A stretch of 56,045 bases of DNA, taken from the NCBI RefSeq assembly GCF_016651255.1, contig NZ_JAEKEG010000090.1, positions 1 to 56,045 of the forward strand. The letters are read 5' to 3'. The notes under the pieces are model-generated. The model worked only from the letters and a program-made list of their open reading frames with translations, was not told the origin of the DNA and searched no databases. Origin of the DNA: Pseudomonas sp. TH10. Lineage in GTDB: Bacteria; Pseudomonadota; Gammaproteobacteria; Pseudomonadales; Pseudomonadaceae. The translations under genes were made by a program, and so were the position numbers. Shown piece after piece: positions 46,698 through 56,045 of the stretch (the first letter of the stretch is position 1; each line of letters opens with the position of its first letter).

Positions 46698-47639
46698 ATG
46701 CCCCGCCCTGCCCTTGCCCAAACCCTACCGGCGCCTTTCCCCCGCCACCTCGCCGTGATCATTCTGTTGTGCATGGGCTGTGCGTTCGCCGGCAACCATG
46801 TGGCGGCACGGGTCGCTTTCGATGACGGCGCGGGTGTATTGCTGGCGATTTTGCTGCGTTCTGGCGGGACCTTGCTGGTACTCGCCATCCTGGTGCTGTG
46901 GCAAAAACAGAGTCTGCGTCTGCCGGCAGGTGCCTGGCGCTGGCAATTGTTGTTGGGCCTCCTGATTACCGCGCAGAGCCTGTGTCTGTACTCGGCTGTC
47001 GCGCGGGTGCCGGTGGCGCTGGCACTGCTGGTGGCCAACGTGTTCCCCATCTTGCTGGCGTTGCTTACCTGGGCAATGGGCGGCCCGAGACCGACCGCGC
47101 GCACCGCTATGTTGATGGGTTTGATTCTGGTGGGGCTGGTGTTTGTGCTCGACGTCCCCGGGCGCCTTTCGACTACCACTGACGTCAGCCCGGAATGGCT
47201 CCTGGGCGTCGCACTCGCGTTCTGCGCCGCCAGCGTATTCGCCTGCGCGCTGTGGATCACCGACCACAAATTGGCGCAGGTACGTGGTTCGGTGCGCAGC
47301 CTGTTGACCATTTTTATCGTCTTCAGCAGCGTCAATCTGGCGGGCCTGACTGGCGCCCTGCCAGGCGGACTGAACCTGCCCGCCACCTCGACCGGATGGC
47401 TGGCCCTCGCCACCCTGGTGGTGCTGTATGGCACCGGCTTTATCGTGCTGTTCATTTCAGTGCCGCGACTGAACATGCCACGCAATGCGCCGGTCATGAA
47501 CATCGAACCGTTGGCGACGCTGCTGATGGGCTGGATTGTGCTGGATCAAATGCTCAGCGCGGGGCAGGTGCTGGGAGGGGTGATTGTGGTCACCGGCATC
47601 GTTTTGCTGACTTATCGACAATCAGCCTCTCAGAGATAA
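46698..47639 (+). CDS. DMT-superfamily transporter (EamA domains)
   Basis: ATG 46698 gives MPRPALAQTLPAPFPRHLAVIILLCMGCAFAGNHVAARVAFDDGAG; the frame extends to 46671 but the shorter start places the first helix at the usual distance. The 313-residue product has about ten helices in two EamA repeats, with the helix-4-type stretch ALALLVANVFPILLALLTW. Members export amino acids or metabolites. The gene stands alone. Confidence 0.88.
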   Translation: MPRPALAQTLPAPFPRHLAVIILLCMGCAFAGNHVAARVAFDDGAGVLLAILLRSGGTLLVLAILVLWQKQSLRLPAGAWRWQLLLGLLITAQSLCLYSAVARVPVALALLVANVFPILLALLTWAMGGPRPTARTAMLMGLILVGLVFVLDVPGRLSTTTDVSPEWLLGVALAFCAASVFACALWITDHKLAQVRGSVRSLLTIFIVFSSVNLAGLTGALPGGLNLPATSTGWLALATLVVLYGTGFIVLFISVPRLNMPRNAPVMNIEPLATLLMGWIVLDQMLSAGQVLGGVIVVTGIVLLTYRQSASQR

Positions 47640-47741
47640 CATCAAATGCCGGTAGCGCTTCTATCCCGTAAAACCCAATTCTGGCCAATATGAAGACAGG
47701 CGAGATACATTTTCGAGGGTTGTGCGAGCGAATCAACATAT

Positions 47742-47760
47742 CGTATTGATAATCCTTATC
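47742..47760. promoter_or_regulatory. Fur box upstream of the ECF sigma factor
   Basis: CGTATTGATAATCCTTATC matches the 19-bp Fur consensus at 15 of 19 positions, including the GATAATC core. It lies 60 bases before the sigma-factor ATG at 47820, so iron should repress the locus. Confidence 0.8.
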
Positions 47761-47819
47761 ACTCAGCTCTAAACTGCGCGTCCTGCCAGGAATGCTTCAC
47801 CCAATTCGAGCCACCCACC

Positions 47820-48353
47820 ATGTCCGATTCATCCGCGCACCTGCACATGTTCCTGTCCATTCGCCGGGAGCTGGTCGGTTATGCGGCAAAGATCACTGGC
47901 GATCGGATTCAGGCCGAGGACATTGTCCAGGAAGCCTGGATTCGTTTCAGTCCGGCAAAAGCCCAGACGCGTCCGGCCGTCGAACAACCCGTGGCCTACC
48001 TCTACCGAATCGTGCGCAACCTGGCCCTGGACCTCAAACGCTCGCGCAGTCGCGAGCACGATCACGCGGCGTCGCCACCGCTCTGGCTGTTGCCTACCAC
48101 GGCCAACGACCCCGCCGAAATCTGCCAGCACAGCATGACACTGGAGCGTTTGTCGGACGCCTTGCAAGCGCTGCCCGACAATAGCCGAAAGGCACTGGAA
48201 CTGCATCGCTTCGGCGGTTTTACCCTCGCCGAGATTGCCGGCCAGCTGGGGGTTTCCCTGACCACTGCCCACCGACTGCTGCGCGAAGCCCTGCTGGCCC
48301 TGGCTCGGGTGATGGACCATCAGGACGACGGCAATGGTGCGAACCTTGAGTAA
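47820..48353 (+). CDS. ECF sigma factor, FecI/iron-starvation type
   Basis: The 177-residue protein has sigma region 2 (LVGYAAKITGDRIQAEDIVQEAWIRF, PVAYLYRIVRNLALDLKRSR) and region 4 (LQALPDNSRKALELHRFGGFTLAEIAGQLGVSLTTAHRLLREAL). The layout Fur box, FecI, FecR, TonB receptor is the classic cell-surface signalling arrangement. It should transcribe the receptor gene when FecR relays ligand binding. Its stop overlaps the fecR start by 20 bases. Confidence 0.93.
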   Translation: MSDSSAHLHMFLSIRRELVGYAAKITGDRIQAEDIVQEAWIRFSPAKAQTRPAVEQPVAYLYRIVRNLALDLKRSRSREHDHAASPPLWLLPTTANDPAEICQHSMTLERLSDALQALPDNSRKALELHRFGGFTLAEIAGQLGVSLTTAHRLLREALLALARVMDHQDDGNGANLE

Positions 48354-49305
48354 GGATCAAGACGTATTGGAGCAGGCTGCCGACTGGCAGATTCGCCTCC
48401 AGGAAGAGCCGCAGTCGCGCGCGGCCTTCGAACAATGGCTGGCGGAAAGCGCTGCGCATCGCGCGGCCTGGCAAACGATGGAAAAACTCTGGGGCGCACT
48501 CGGCGAGTTGCCGGCCGTACCTTCGGCCCAGGACTCGCGGCGGTCAGTACACAAGCCGCAGTCTGTGCCGCAACCCTCCCGTCGCTCACGTCGTCTCTGG
48601 CCACGGCTGACAGCCGCTGCGTGCGTGGCGACGATCGCCGTCATGATGGCCCCTGAGGCAACGCTGGCCCTGCGCGCCGACTACCAGACGGGAGTCGCGC
48701 AAGTTCGCACCGTACAGCTGGCCGACGGCTCAACGGTCGTGCTCAGCCCACAAAGTGCGTTGAAGGTGCTCGATGACGATGGGCGCCAGGTGGAGTTGCT
48801 CAAGGGTCAGGCGTACTTTCAGGTGGCGCCCGACCCGCAGCACCCCTTCATCGCCCGCGCTGGACAACTGTCGGTACGGGTGCTGGGCACCGCGTTCGAT
48901 CTGGACCTGCGTCAGGACACTGCCGAGGTAGCGCTGGAGCACGGGCAGGTCCAGGCCGAAAATATCCAGGCCGCCCTCAGCGAACGCCTGCTGCCGGGCC
49001 AACGCCTGAAGTTCAGCTGGCCGTCAGGCAAGGTGGAACGCTCCAGCCTGGCGCCGACACAAGTGGCAGCATGGCGCGGCGGCTCGCTGTTCATCGAGAA
49101 CCAGCGCGTGGCGGACATCGTCGATCACCTTCAGCGCTATACCTCGGGGTGGATTGTCATTACCGACCCAACCCTCAAGGCTCGCCGCATCACCGGCGTC
49201 TACGACCTGAACGATCCGCCCCGCGCCTTGAAAGCCCTGGCGCAATCTCTGGGCGTGGACAGCCGGCAAATGACCCCTTGGGTGCACACGCTCGGAAATT
49301 TTTAA
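48334..49305 (+). CDS. FecR-family anti-sigma/signal transducer
   Basis: The 323-residue protein has a cytoplasmic N-terminal DUF4880 region (VLEQAADWQIRLQEEPQSRAAFEQWLAESAAHRAAWQTMEKLW), one membrane helix near residues 91-104 (LTAAACVATIAVMM), and a periplasmic FecR domain (TAFDLDLRQDTAEVALEHGQVQAENIQ). It senses the TonB receptor's signalling domain and controls the adjacent sigma factor. Confidence 0.93.
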   Translation: MVRTLSKDQDVLEQAADWQIRLQEEPQSRAAFEQWLAESAAHRAAWQTMEKLWGALGELPAVPSAQDSRRSVHKPQSVPQPSRRSRRLWPRLTAAACVATIAVMMAPEATLALRADYQTGVAQVRTVQLADGSTVVLSPQSALKVLDDDGRQVELLKGQAYFQVAPDPQHPFIARAGQLSVRVLGTAFDLDLRQDTAEVALEHGQVQAENIQAALSERLLPGQRLKFSWPSGKVERSSLAPTQVAAWRGGSLFIENQRVADIVDHLQRYTSGWIVITDPTLKARRITGVYDLNDPPRALKALAQSLGVDSRQMTPWVHTLGNF

Positions 49306-49322
49306 CTTTTTTCACCAACCGT

Positions 49323-49347
49323 GGAAAAAATCCGCAAGCACCACGTC
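49323..49347 (+). promoter_or_regulatory. ECF-type promoter of the TonB receptor gene
   Basis: GGAAA (49323-49327) and CGTC (49344-49347) are separated by 16 bases, as in ECF -35/-10 promoters. It is 62 bases upstream of the receptor ATG and directly after the fecR stop. It should be read by the sigma factor at 47820-48353. Confidence 0.6.
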
Positions 49348-49359
49348 TTTCATGGTCAG

Positions 49360-49378
49360 TTTGAGAATTTTTCTCAAA
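49360..49378. promoter_or_regulatory. Inverted repeat in the receptor leader
   Basis: TTTGAGAA-TTT-TTCTCAAA is a perfect 8-3-8 inverted repeat, 31 bases before the receptor ATG and after the ECF promoter. It could be an operator or an RNA hairpin near the transcript's 5' end. Confidence 0.45.
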
Positions 49379-49408
49379 TGTAAATCAGACGTATGAAGGA
49401 TCGTATCG

Positions 49409-51768
49409 ATGTCGCGTCTCCCTGCTCTCCCGCCCCTGGCCCTGCTGAGCATGCTTGCGATGAGCTGCTGGGCGTCCGATCCTGCGCAAAATGAGCGCAT
49501 CGCCCACTACGCCATCGTCGCGCAACCGCTGGCCTCGGCGCTGGCGCAGTTCGCCCGGCAGAATCATCTGCAGCTGAGCTTCGACGCCGCGCTTGCCCAG
49601 GGCAAGATGGCGCCGGCGGTGAACGGCGAGCTGAATGAGCGCCAGGCCCTGGCGCAGTTGTTGAGCCAGTCAGGGGTGGGCTGGACGGTGACCGACGACC
49701 GCACCTTGTTGCTGTTCCCGCAACCGGACAGCGGCGCCCTGAATCTTGCGCCCTCGACCATCACCGCCAACGCCTTTGTCGAGCGCGCGGACGGACCGGT
49801 AGACGGCTATCGCGCCACCCGCAGCGCCACCGGCACCAAGACCGACACGGCACTGCGTGACATCCCCCAGTCGATTCAGGTGGTGTCGCGCCAGGTGCTT
49901 GACGATCAGCAGATCAACAACCTGGGTGATGCCCTGACCAACGTCAGTAGCGTGCAACGCGGTAACACCCACGGCGGCTCCTCTGAAAGCTTCGTGATCC
50001 GTGGTTTCAAGGCCACCACCTATGCCGTCGATGGCATGTTGATCAACCCGCTGGTCTCGCGCCCCGAAGCGCTGCGAGACCTGGCCAACGTCGAGCGCAT
50101 CGAAGTGCTCAAAGGTCCTGCGTCGGTGCTGTACGGCCGTGGCAACCCTGGCGGCCTGATCAATCTGGTGACGCGCCAGCCCAGCTTTACCCCGAGGCCG
50201 AGGTCAAGGCGCAGGCCGGCACCTATGATTTCTACCGTCTGGAGGCCAACGCCAGCGGCCCGCTGGATGAAGCCGGGACCCTCGCGGGCCGCATGACCGT
50301 GGCGACCCAGACCGACCGTGGCTTTCGCGATACGTTCCGCGACAGCAAACGCACCTATGTCGCGCCCACGTTGCGCTGGGAACCCACCGACTCGACACGG
50401 GTCGACGCCGGTGCCGAGTACATCGACCAGACCAGCCCCTTCGACCGTGGGCTGATTCCGCAAAACGGCAAGATCAGCATGAATGCCGACCGTTACCTGC
50501 ACGAGCCCTGGTCGCGGGACAAGGCCCAAAAGGCGTCGGTGTGGTTCCGCGCCGAGCACGACGTCAACGATTGGCTGACCCTGCGCCAGATGACCCGCTG
50601 GGACCAGTCGCACAAGGATCGATACGTGGTCGACCTGCGCACCCTTGGCGCCGACGGCAGAACGTTGTCGCGCCGCGCCACCGACGGTGATGAGCGAATC
50701 AAGACCCTGGACATGCAATTTGAAGCCATCGCGCGATTCGCCACCGGGGGCCTTAAGCACACCGTACTGGCCGGTTTCGAATACATCGACGGCAAGCGTA
50801 ACGTTGCCAGCGATCGTGCATCGCTGGCCTCCATCGATATTTTCAATCCGGTCTATGGTGCGCTGCCGGGCGCCTTCGCCTTCAACGAAGAGACTGACTA
50901 CAAGGTCGAGTCGTACAGCTTGTACCTGCAAGACCAGATCGACCTGAGCGAACAGTGGAAGCTGATCGTCGGCGCCCGTTACGACGACACTCGTCAGCGT
51001 AACAGCGCCACCGACGCGTCCTACGAGGTCACCCGGACCAATATCGACCCGTCCAAGGTTTCGCCGCGCCTGGGCCTGGTCTATCAGCCCACGGACTGGC
51101 TGGCGCTGTACGCCAGCTACAGCACCTCGTTCACGCCCCAGAGCAATATCCAGCGCAATGGCAGCGTGCTGGACCCGGAAGAAGGCACACAATACGAGGT
51201 AGGTGCCAAAGTCGATGTGATCCCGGATCGCCTCAGCGCCACCCTCTCGGTATTCGAAATCACCCGTGAGAACGTTGCTGCTCCCGACCCGTCCGACGAC
51301 AACTACTCGTTACAGACGGGTGAGCAGAAGGTCCGCGGCATCGAACTGGACGTCACCGGCACGCCACTGGAAGGCTGGGAAATCATCGGCAACATCAGCG
51401 CACTCGACGCCAAGGTGACCAAGGACACTGCCATCGATGTCGGCAATCGGCTCGATGGCGTACCGATCATGAGCGGTTCGATCTGGTCCAGTTATCAGTT
51501 GCAGGAAGGCCCAATGCGAGGCCTGGGCTTCGGTGCCGGGGTGATCGCGGTCGGCGAGCGTCAGGGCGACATCGATAACAGTTACGACGTGAGCGGCTAT
51601 GCGCGGATCGACGCCACCGTGTTCTACGACATCAACGAAAACGTGCGCATCTCGCTTAACGGGCGCAACCTCACCGACCGCAAATACATTGAAGTCGTGG
51701 CGGGCACCGACGGTAACTACGCCGGTGCGCCCGCGTCGGCCATCGCGGCTGTGAGCGTAAAATTTTGA
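49409..51768 (+). CDS. TonB-dependent siderophore receptor with N-terminal signalling domain, one frameshift
   Basis: The signal peptide is MSRLPALPPLALLSMLAMSCWA. An STN signalling domain follows (YAIVAQPLASALAQFARQNHLQLSFDAALAQGK), then a plug domain (DIPQSIQVVSRQVLDDQQINNLGDALTNVSSVQR) and a beta-barrel ending in Phe (AIAAVSVKF). One missing base in the C-run 50190-50193 splits the frame after LINLVTRQPSFTP; repaired it reads EAEVKAQAGTYDFYRLEANASGPLDEAG and gives 786 residues. The STN domain and the upstream FecI/FecR pair make it a signalling receptor (FpvA/FoxA/FiuA type). The siderophore is unknown. Confidence 0.92.
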
Positions 51769-51785
51769 GCCATTCAGGGGCCACG

Positions 51786-52822
51786 ATGACCGCGCATTCC
51801 CTGGCCATGGCTTACCGCAAGACCCTGCGCAAACGCCTGTGGATCTGCGCCGCGCTGGCGCTGGCCCTGCTGGCCAGCTTGCTAACCGACATCACCCTGG
51901 GCAGTACGCGATTCGCCGCGGCGGATGTGTTGTTGGCGATTTTCGACCCGGTGCAGGTCAGCGCCGACACCCAGGTGATCGTCCGCGAACTGCGCCTGCC
52001 GTTTGCCTTGATGGCGGTGTTGGTGGGCGTGGCGTTGTCACTGGCCGGGGCGGAAATGCAGACCATCCTCAATAACCCGTTGGCCAGCCCTTTTACCTTG
52101 GGCGTGTCGTCGGCGGCCTCACTCGGGGCAGCGCTGGCCATTGTGCTGGATCTTGGTGTTCCCGGCGTGCCGCCGAGCTGGTTAATCACCGCCAATGCTT
52201 TCGTCTTCGCGTTCGCTTCTGTGCTGCTGTTGCAGGCGGTGGCCAGCATGACCGGGGGCGTGCAGTCACTGGTACTGTTCGGAATCGCCCTGGTGTTCAG
52301 CTTCAACGCGATGGTTGCACTGCTGCAGTACCTGGCCTCCGCCGATGCGCTCCAGCAACTGGTGTTCTGGAGCATGGGCAGCCTGAGCCGTGCCAGCTGG
52401 CCAGCGGTGCAAACCCTCGGCCTGGTGGTACTGCTGGTCATCCCGTTCAGCCTGCGCGCGGCATGGCAGATGACCACCCTGCGCCTGGGAGATGAGCGCG
52501 CCGAAACCCTGGGCATCAACGTCCCGCGTCTGCGCCTGGGCGCACTGCTGCGAATCAGCCTGCTGGCGGCCACCGCAGTGGCATTCGTCGGTACCATCGG
52601 CTTCATCGGCCTGGTCGGCCCGCACATTGCGCGCCTGCTGATCGGTGAAGACCACCGCTTTTCCTGCCCGCCAGTGCCCTGACCGGTGCACTGATCATGT
52701 CGCTGTCAGCCATTGTCAGCAAACAGCTTATACCGGGCGTGGTGTTGCCCATCGGCATTGTTACCGCCATCGTCGGCGTGCCGCTGTTCATGAGCCTGAT
52801 ACTCAAACGAGGTCGCTCATGA
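51786..52822 (+). CDS. FecCD-family iron-siderophore ABC permease, one frameshift
   Basis: ATG 51786 (MTAHSLAMAYRKTLRKRLW) follows AGGGG. The protein has the BtuC/FecCD layout of about ten helices, with AGAEMQTILNNPLASPFTLGVSSAASLGAALAI and GFIGLVGPHIARLLIGEDHR (the ATPase-contact loop). A missing T in 52659-52662 displaces the C-terminus; repaired it continues FFLPASALTGALIMSLSAIVSK to the stop 52820-52822 and has 345 residues. The stop overlaps the ATPase ATG as ATGA. Confidence 0.9.
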
Positions 52823-53597
52823 GTGCCTTGCAAGTCAGCCGGTTGAACGTAGGCTACAAAGGACGAGCGGTATTGCACGCAATCGACCTGCCGGACATCG
52901 AGCCCGGGCAGATCGTCGCGCTCGTGGGACCCAATGGCGCCGGCAAGTCGACGCTGCTGCGCAGTCTCGCGGGGTTGTTGAAGGCCAGCGGCGAGGTACG
53001 CCTGGGGACTCTCGACCTGCTCAATTGTCATCGACGCGAGCGCGCTGCCGTGCTGGGTTTCATGCCCCAGACGCTGCCTGCCGGTATCGAGTTGAGCGTG
53101 CTGGAAACCCTGCTGGGTGCACTTCGAGGTGCCGATGCCCTGGGCTTGCGCGGCAATGCCCAAGCCCTGCAAGCGAAGGCGTTTGCGGTGCTTGAGCAAC
53201 TGGGCATCCTGCCACTGGCACTCCAGCCGCTGGACAGCCTTTCCGGCGGGCAAAAACAGATGGTCAGCCTCGCCCAAGCGGTGATCCGCGAGCCGAGTCT
53301 GTTGCTATTGGACGAGCCGACCAGTGCACTGGACCTGCGTTATCAGAACGATGTCATGGGCACCGTTCGCCAGTTGGCCGATCAGGGGCGAATCGTCGTG
53401 GTGGTGCTGCATGACCTCGGTCTGGCCGCGCGCTGGGCCGATCGCATCATGGTCTTGCAACAGGGTCGGCTGCACTCGGCGGGCACCCCGCGCAGACGCT
53501 GACCCCGACAATGCTGGAGCAGGTCTACCGGGTGCAGGCACGCGTCGAGCACTGCAGCCATGGCCGGGTTCAGATTCATGTGGACGGGTCATGCTGA
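52819..53597 (+). CDS. Iron-siderophore ABC transporter ATPase (FecE-like), one frameshift
   Basis: ATG 52819 gives MSALQVSRLNVGYKGRAVLHAI. Walker A is GPNGAGKST, the signature is LSGGQKQMVSLAQAV and Walker B is LLLLDEPTSALD, with HDLGLAARWADRI as the switch. A missing base in 53486-53489 ends the frame early; repaired, the tail reads AQTLTPTMLEQVYRVQARVEHC and stops at 53595-53597, giving 259 residues. It overlaps the binding-protein gene. Confidence 0.9.
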
Positions 53598-54729
53598 TGC
53601 GCCATGTGCTCTGGTTGCTGTTGCTGCTGGGCGCCTGGGCTCAGGCGGCTGACTATCCGCGGGTGGTCACTGACCTGGCCGGGCGCAGCGTCACCCTGCC
53701 CCATGCGCCGCAACGCATAGTGCTGCAAGACAGCAACGACCTGCTCGCCCTGGCCCTGCTGGAACGCGAACACCCGCTCAAGCGTCTGGTCGCATGGGAC
53801 AATAACCTGGCCAGCTCCGACCCCGGCCTGTGGAACGTGATCAGGCAACGCTGGCCCGAGGCGCGTAACGTGCAGGCGCTGGACTTCCGCAAAGCGGGCA
53901 GTTGGACATCGAAACACTGCTGCGCACGCACCCGGACTTGATCATCGCCCGCCTGGGGGCCCGGGCCACCATAGAAAACACCGTGCTGGAGAGCGTGCTG
54001 CAACGCCTGGGCATCGCGCTGATCTACGTCGACAGCGAGCTTGATCCCTTGACGAATGTCCCGCGCAGTATCGAACTTCTGGGCCAGGTGCTGGGGCGAG
54101 AAGAGCGTGCACAGGCCTATCTCGATCACTACCGGCTTCAGCTTTCCCGCCTGCAACAGCGAACTCAAGGGCTGTCCGCTCTCAGGGTGTTCGTCGAGGC
54201 GCGGGCCGGGCAAGCAGGTGGAGGCGGTTGTTGCCATACCCAGGGACAAAGTGGCTGGGGCCTGTTGAGCGAGCGTCTCGGCGCACTCAATCTGGGCTCG
54301 CACTATATGCACAGCGAATCGGGGGACGTCGCGCTTGAAACCTTGATTTTGAGCAAACCCGATGTGTACCTGATGACCGGTACCCAGCGCACGCGCAACG
54401 GCATCGGCGCAATACCATTCGGCTACGGGGCGGATTCCGCGCAGATCAACCGCCAGATGCAGCAGCTGATGGCGCGCCCGGGGTTCAGCGCCATCGTGCA
54501 GTCCCCGGATCAGTGCGTGCAGGGGCTCAGTCACCAGTTCTACAACAGCGTGTTCAACATCGTCGGGGCGCAGTGGCTGGCGAAAATGTTCTGGCCGGCA
54601 GCCTTTGCCGATCTGGACCCGGACGCTGAATACCGCCGCCTGATCCACAACTTCACCACGCTGCCCGACCTGCCTTTCATCTTCCATCAACAAGTCTGTT
54701 TCAAAAACCTGCCCAGCAAAGCCGGATGA
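53591..54729 (+). CDS. Periplasmic iron-siderophore ABC binding protein, one frameshift
   Basis: ATG 53591 (or 53597, two codons later) gives [20 protein letters not shown], a signal peptide. The mature protein has the class III binding fold: [39 protein letters not shown] and [33 protein letters not shown]. One missing G in 53896-53898 divides it; repaired length is 379 residues. An unusual Gly-rich loop ending in Cys-Cys-His (AGGGGCCH, about 54217-54240) could bind a metal or haem. Because the transporter genes follow the receptor, it probably carries the receptor's substrate. Confidence 0.88.
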
Positions 54730-54739
54730 CAAAAATCCA

Positions 54740-55129
54740 ATGATCGCCAACACCGTGAAACGCCTGAGATCCTGGGCCAGGATGCTCAAGACGCAACTGA
54801 TCCTGCTCTGGCTATGTTGCCGTCAGCCTGACACGCCCTGGGGTGCCACGACCGTTGCGCTGATGACCGTGGCTTACGCCCTGAGCCCCATCGACCTGAT
54901 ACCGGACTTCATTCCGGTATTGGGATTTCTGGATGATGTGATTCTGCTGCCCTTGGGCATTGCCCTGGCGTTGCGGATGATTCCCGCAGATGTTCTGCAA
55001 CGCTGTCGCCCCCAGGCGCAGGCCATGGCGGGGCAGCGTATCGACTTAAAAGGCCGCTGGGCTATGACCGGGGCCATCGCGATGGTCTGGCTGTTATTGG
55101 CCGCATACGCCTGGTCACTCATCGAGTAG
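54740..55129 (+). CDS. DUF1232 (YkvA-like) small membrane protein
   Basis: The 129-residue product has the DUF1232 signature [46 protein letters not shown] and a second helix near the C-terminus ([20 protein letters not shown]). The function is unknown. It starts 10 bases after the binding-protein stop and may be cotranscribed with the siderophore genes. Confidence 0.88.
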   Translation: MIANTVKRLRSWARMLKTQLILLWLCCRQPDTPWGATTVALMTVAYALSPIDLIPDFIPVLGFLDDVILLPLGIALALRMIPADVLQRCRPQAQAMAGQRIDLKGRWAMTGAIAMVWLLLAAYAWSLIE

Positions 55130-55145
55130 TTTCACCCTGACCTCA

Positions 55146-55166
55146 TTGATGAATATTCTTCATCAA
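55146..55166 (+). terminator. Hairpin after the DUF1232 gene
   Basis: TTGATGAA and TTCATCAA (55146-55153, 55159-55166) form an 8-bp stem with a 5-base loop, 16 bases past the stop. It is A/T-rich and lacks a clean T-run, so it is a weak terminator at best. Confidence 0.4.
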
Positions 55167-55333
55167 CCTTTCACTTTAGCTGCCAGGCATTTAAAGGCAT
55201 TCAACGCAGGCGGACATGACTACTGCTGCGCAATCGGACTTCGTCAGCTACCCGAGGCAGGAACCCGGCGAACAGCCTGATAAACCGACTACGCTAAACA
55301 GGTCACCATCACGTCGCTACAGGGGACACGGGA

Positions 55334-55633
55334 ATGACCGCCAAAACAGCGCATCCCTGCTCAACCTGGGTCATACCCTCCCTGCTCGCCATTAACCTGG
55401 CGCTGACTGCTGGTTGTTCCGGCAGAACCACAACAGCTCGCTACACGGCTTCGAACGTCGGTTCCAGTTGCTATGCCAAAGCCTTGCCCACCGCCGGCGA
55501 AGGCGGCCTGGCGTGGGGGGCTACCCTGAGCATCGCCCGGCAGAAGTCGCTGAACAACTGCATTCGTTATGCCGGACGATCAGGCGGCACGCCCAGGACC
55601 TGCAAGGTGGTGTTGTCGGAGTGCCGCAATTGA
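55334..55633 (+). CDS. Small lipoprotein, hypothetical
   Basis: The 99-residue product has a hydrophobic N-terminal signal (residues 13-28) ending in the lipobox LTAGC, so it should be lipidated. The mature part contains four Cys besides the lipid-bearing one (SSCYAK, NNCIRY, RTCKVV, SECRN), spaced as if to form two disulfides. I know no family for it. A GGGGAC stretch eight bases before the ATG supports translation. Confidence 0.7.
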   Translation: MTAKTAHPCSTWVIPSLLAINLALTAGCSGRTTTARYTASNVGSSCYAKALPTAGEGGLAWGATLSIARQKSLNNCIRYAGRSGGTPRTCKVVLSECRN

Positions 55634-55682
55634 TCCAGAAGGGGCAAACAGACTGGCGGTGATGGCAGGTTTGCCAGGCCGG

Positions 55683-56045
55683 TCAGCTCAACGCCAGCAG
55701 CTCCCGCGCCTTGGCGATCACCAGGTCAATGTTGAACGGCTTTTCCAGCACCGCATCGAACAGGTCCGAGCGCTGCATGCCGATGTGGGCCTGGGCACCG
55801 CTGATCAGGATGATCGGCAATTGACTGGCCACCGGCAGTGCCCGAATCGCCTTGGCGAATTCGAGACCGTCCATCACCGGCATCATGAAGTCGGTGATGA
55901 CCAGCGAAGGACGCTCGCGCTCCAGCACCTCAAGTCCTTTTTGGCCATTGCTGGCCTTTACCACCATGAACCCCTCATCCTCCAGCGCGTAGCCGAGGAT
56001 ATCAGCGATCAAGTACTCGTCGTCGACGACCAGGATGGTGGTCAT
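55683..56045 (-). CDS. Single-domain response regulator receiver (CheY-like)
   Basis: The 120-residue protein is one receiver domain: acidic pair Asp8-Asp9 (VVDDEY), phospho-acceptor Asp52 (VITDFMMPVMDG), Ser82 (ILISGA) and Lys102 (LEKPF). No output domain follows, so it acts through a partner protein. Its partner histidine kinase would be to the right of the window edge. The ATG is the last three bases of the window. Confidence 0.92.
   Translation of the reverse strand: MTTILVVDDEYLIADILGYALEDEGFMVVKASNGQKGLEVLERERPSLVITDFMMPVMDGLEFAKAIRALPVASQLPIILISGAQAHIGMQRSDLFDAVLEKPFNIDLVIAKARELLALS

Noticed and set aside
50020..51192. Antisense frame of 390 codons over the TonB receptor
   Set aside because: Same reason: the receptor's own frame has clear plug and barrel motifs.

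Overview
The window is GC-rich, densely coded, and reads as a Pseudomonas-type gammaproteobacterial chromosome. The evidence is the Pseudomonas-typical small genes (DUF2790, DUF1232, DUF2834), the many LysR regulators, a Fur/ECF-controlled TonB siderophore locus and a DmpR/XylR-type sigma-54 activator. I see no rRNA, tRNA, CRISPR array, insertion sequence or prophage gene. About twenty single-base frameshifts, nearly all at short homopolymers and each repaired by adding or removing one base, interrupt otherwise intact genes on both strands. I read them as assembly errors and annotate those genes at full length.

Layout. 1-3.1 kb holds miscellaneous metabolic genes: a partial old yellow enzyme, a VOC protein, a hypothetical protein and a DAO-family oxidase. 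3.4-30.8 kb is a catabolic island. Its core is a minus-strand operon (20.6 to 7.8 kb) encoding a BphC/HsaC-type extradiol dioxygenase, an HsaB-type flavin reductase, an HsaA-type flavin monooxygenase, an envelope transport module (DUF1302, DUF1329, Ycf48-like propeller, MMPL/RND permease), a GlcG-like protein, and the lower meta-cleavage enzymes (hydratase, acylating acetaldehyde dehydrogenase, 4-hydroxy-2-oxovalerate aldolase). A second minus-strand unit (7.3 to 3.4 kb) carries a BphD-type hydrolase, a secreted SMP-30-like propeller, a TcuA/KstD-like flavoprotein and a small membrane protein. Both units are preceded by a perfect sigma-54 promoter (TGGCAC-N5-TTGCT), with a shared 18-bp motif about 150 bp upstream of each. 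The sigma-54 activator with a V4R effector domain (20986-22841) is divergent from the core operon.

The island continues with two further operons: flavoprotein, SDR and isochorismatase-like protein (25.7 to 22.9 kb, beside a divergent LysR), and racemase-like protein, flavoprotein, EtfB and EtfA (30.8 to 26.8 kb). Three KstD/fumarate-reductase-type flavoproteins plus a dedicated, divergent ETF next to a phenol-hydroxylating and meta-cleaving pathway suggest that an alicyclic or partly saturated ring is dehydrogenated to a phenol, hydroxylated to a catechol, cleaved, and converted to pyruvate, acetyl-CoA (or a homologue) and a side-chain acid. The substrate cannot be read from the sequence.

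31-38.9 kb: a secreted serine hydrolase, a Mug-type DNA glycosylase, and a TetR regulator divergent from an EmrA/EmrB/NodT/aldo-keto reductase efflux operon ending in a strong terminator. 39-47.6 kb: LysR regulators, DUF2790, cupin, DUF2834, an XRE regulator, an ABC exporter, an MFS exporter and a DMT exporter, several with clear palindromic operator candidates. 47.7-54.7 kb: a complete ferric-siderophore locus (Fur box, ECF sigma factor, FecR, TonB receptor with signalling domain, FecCD permease, ATPase, binding protein). 54.7-56 kb: a DUF1232 protein, a small lipoprotein and a single-domain response regulator.
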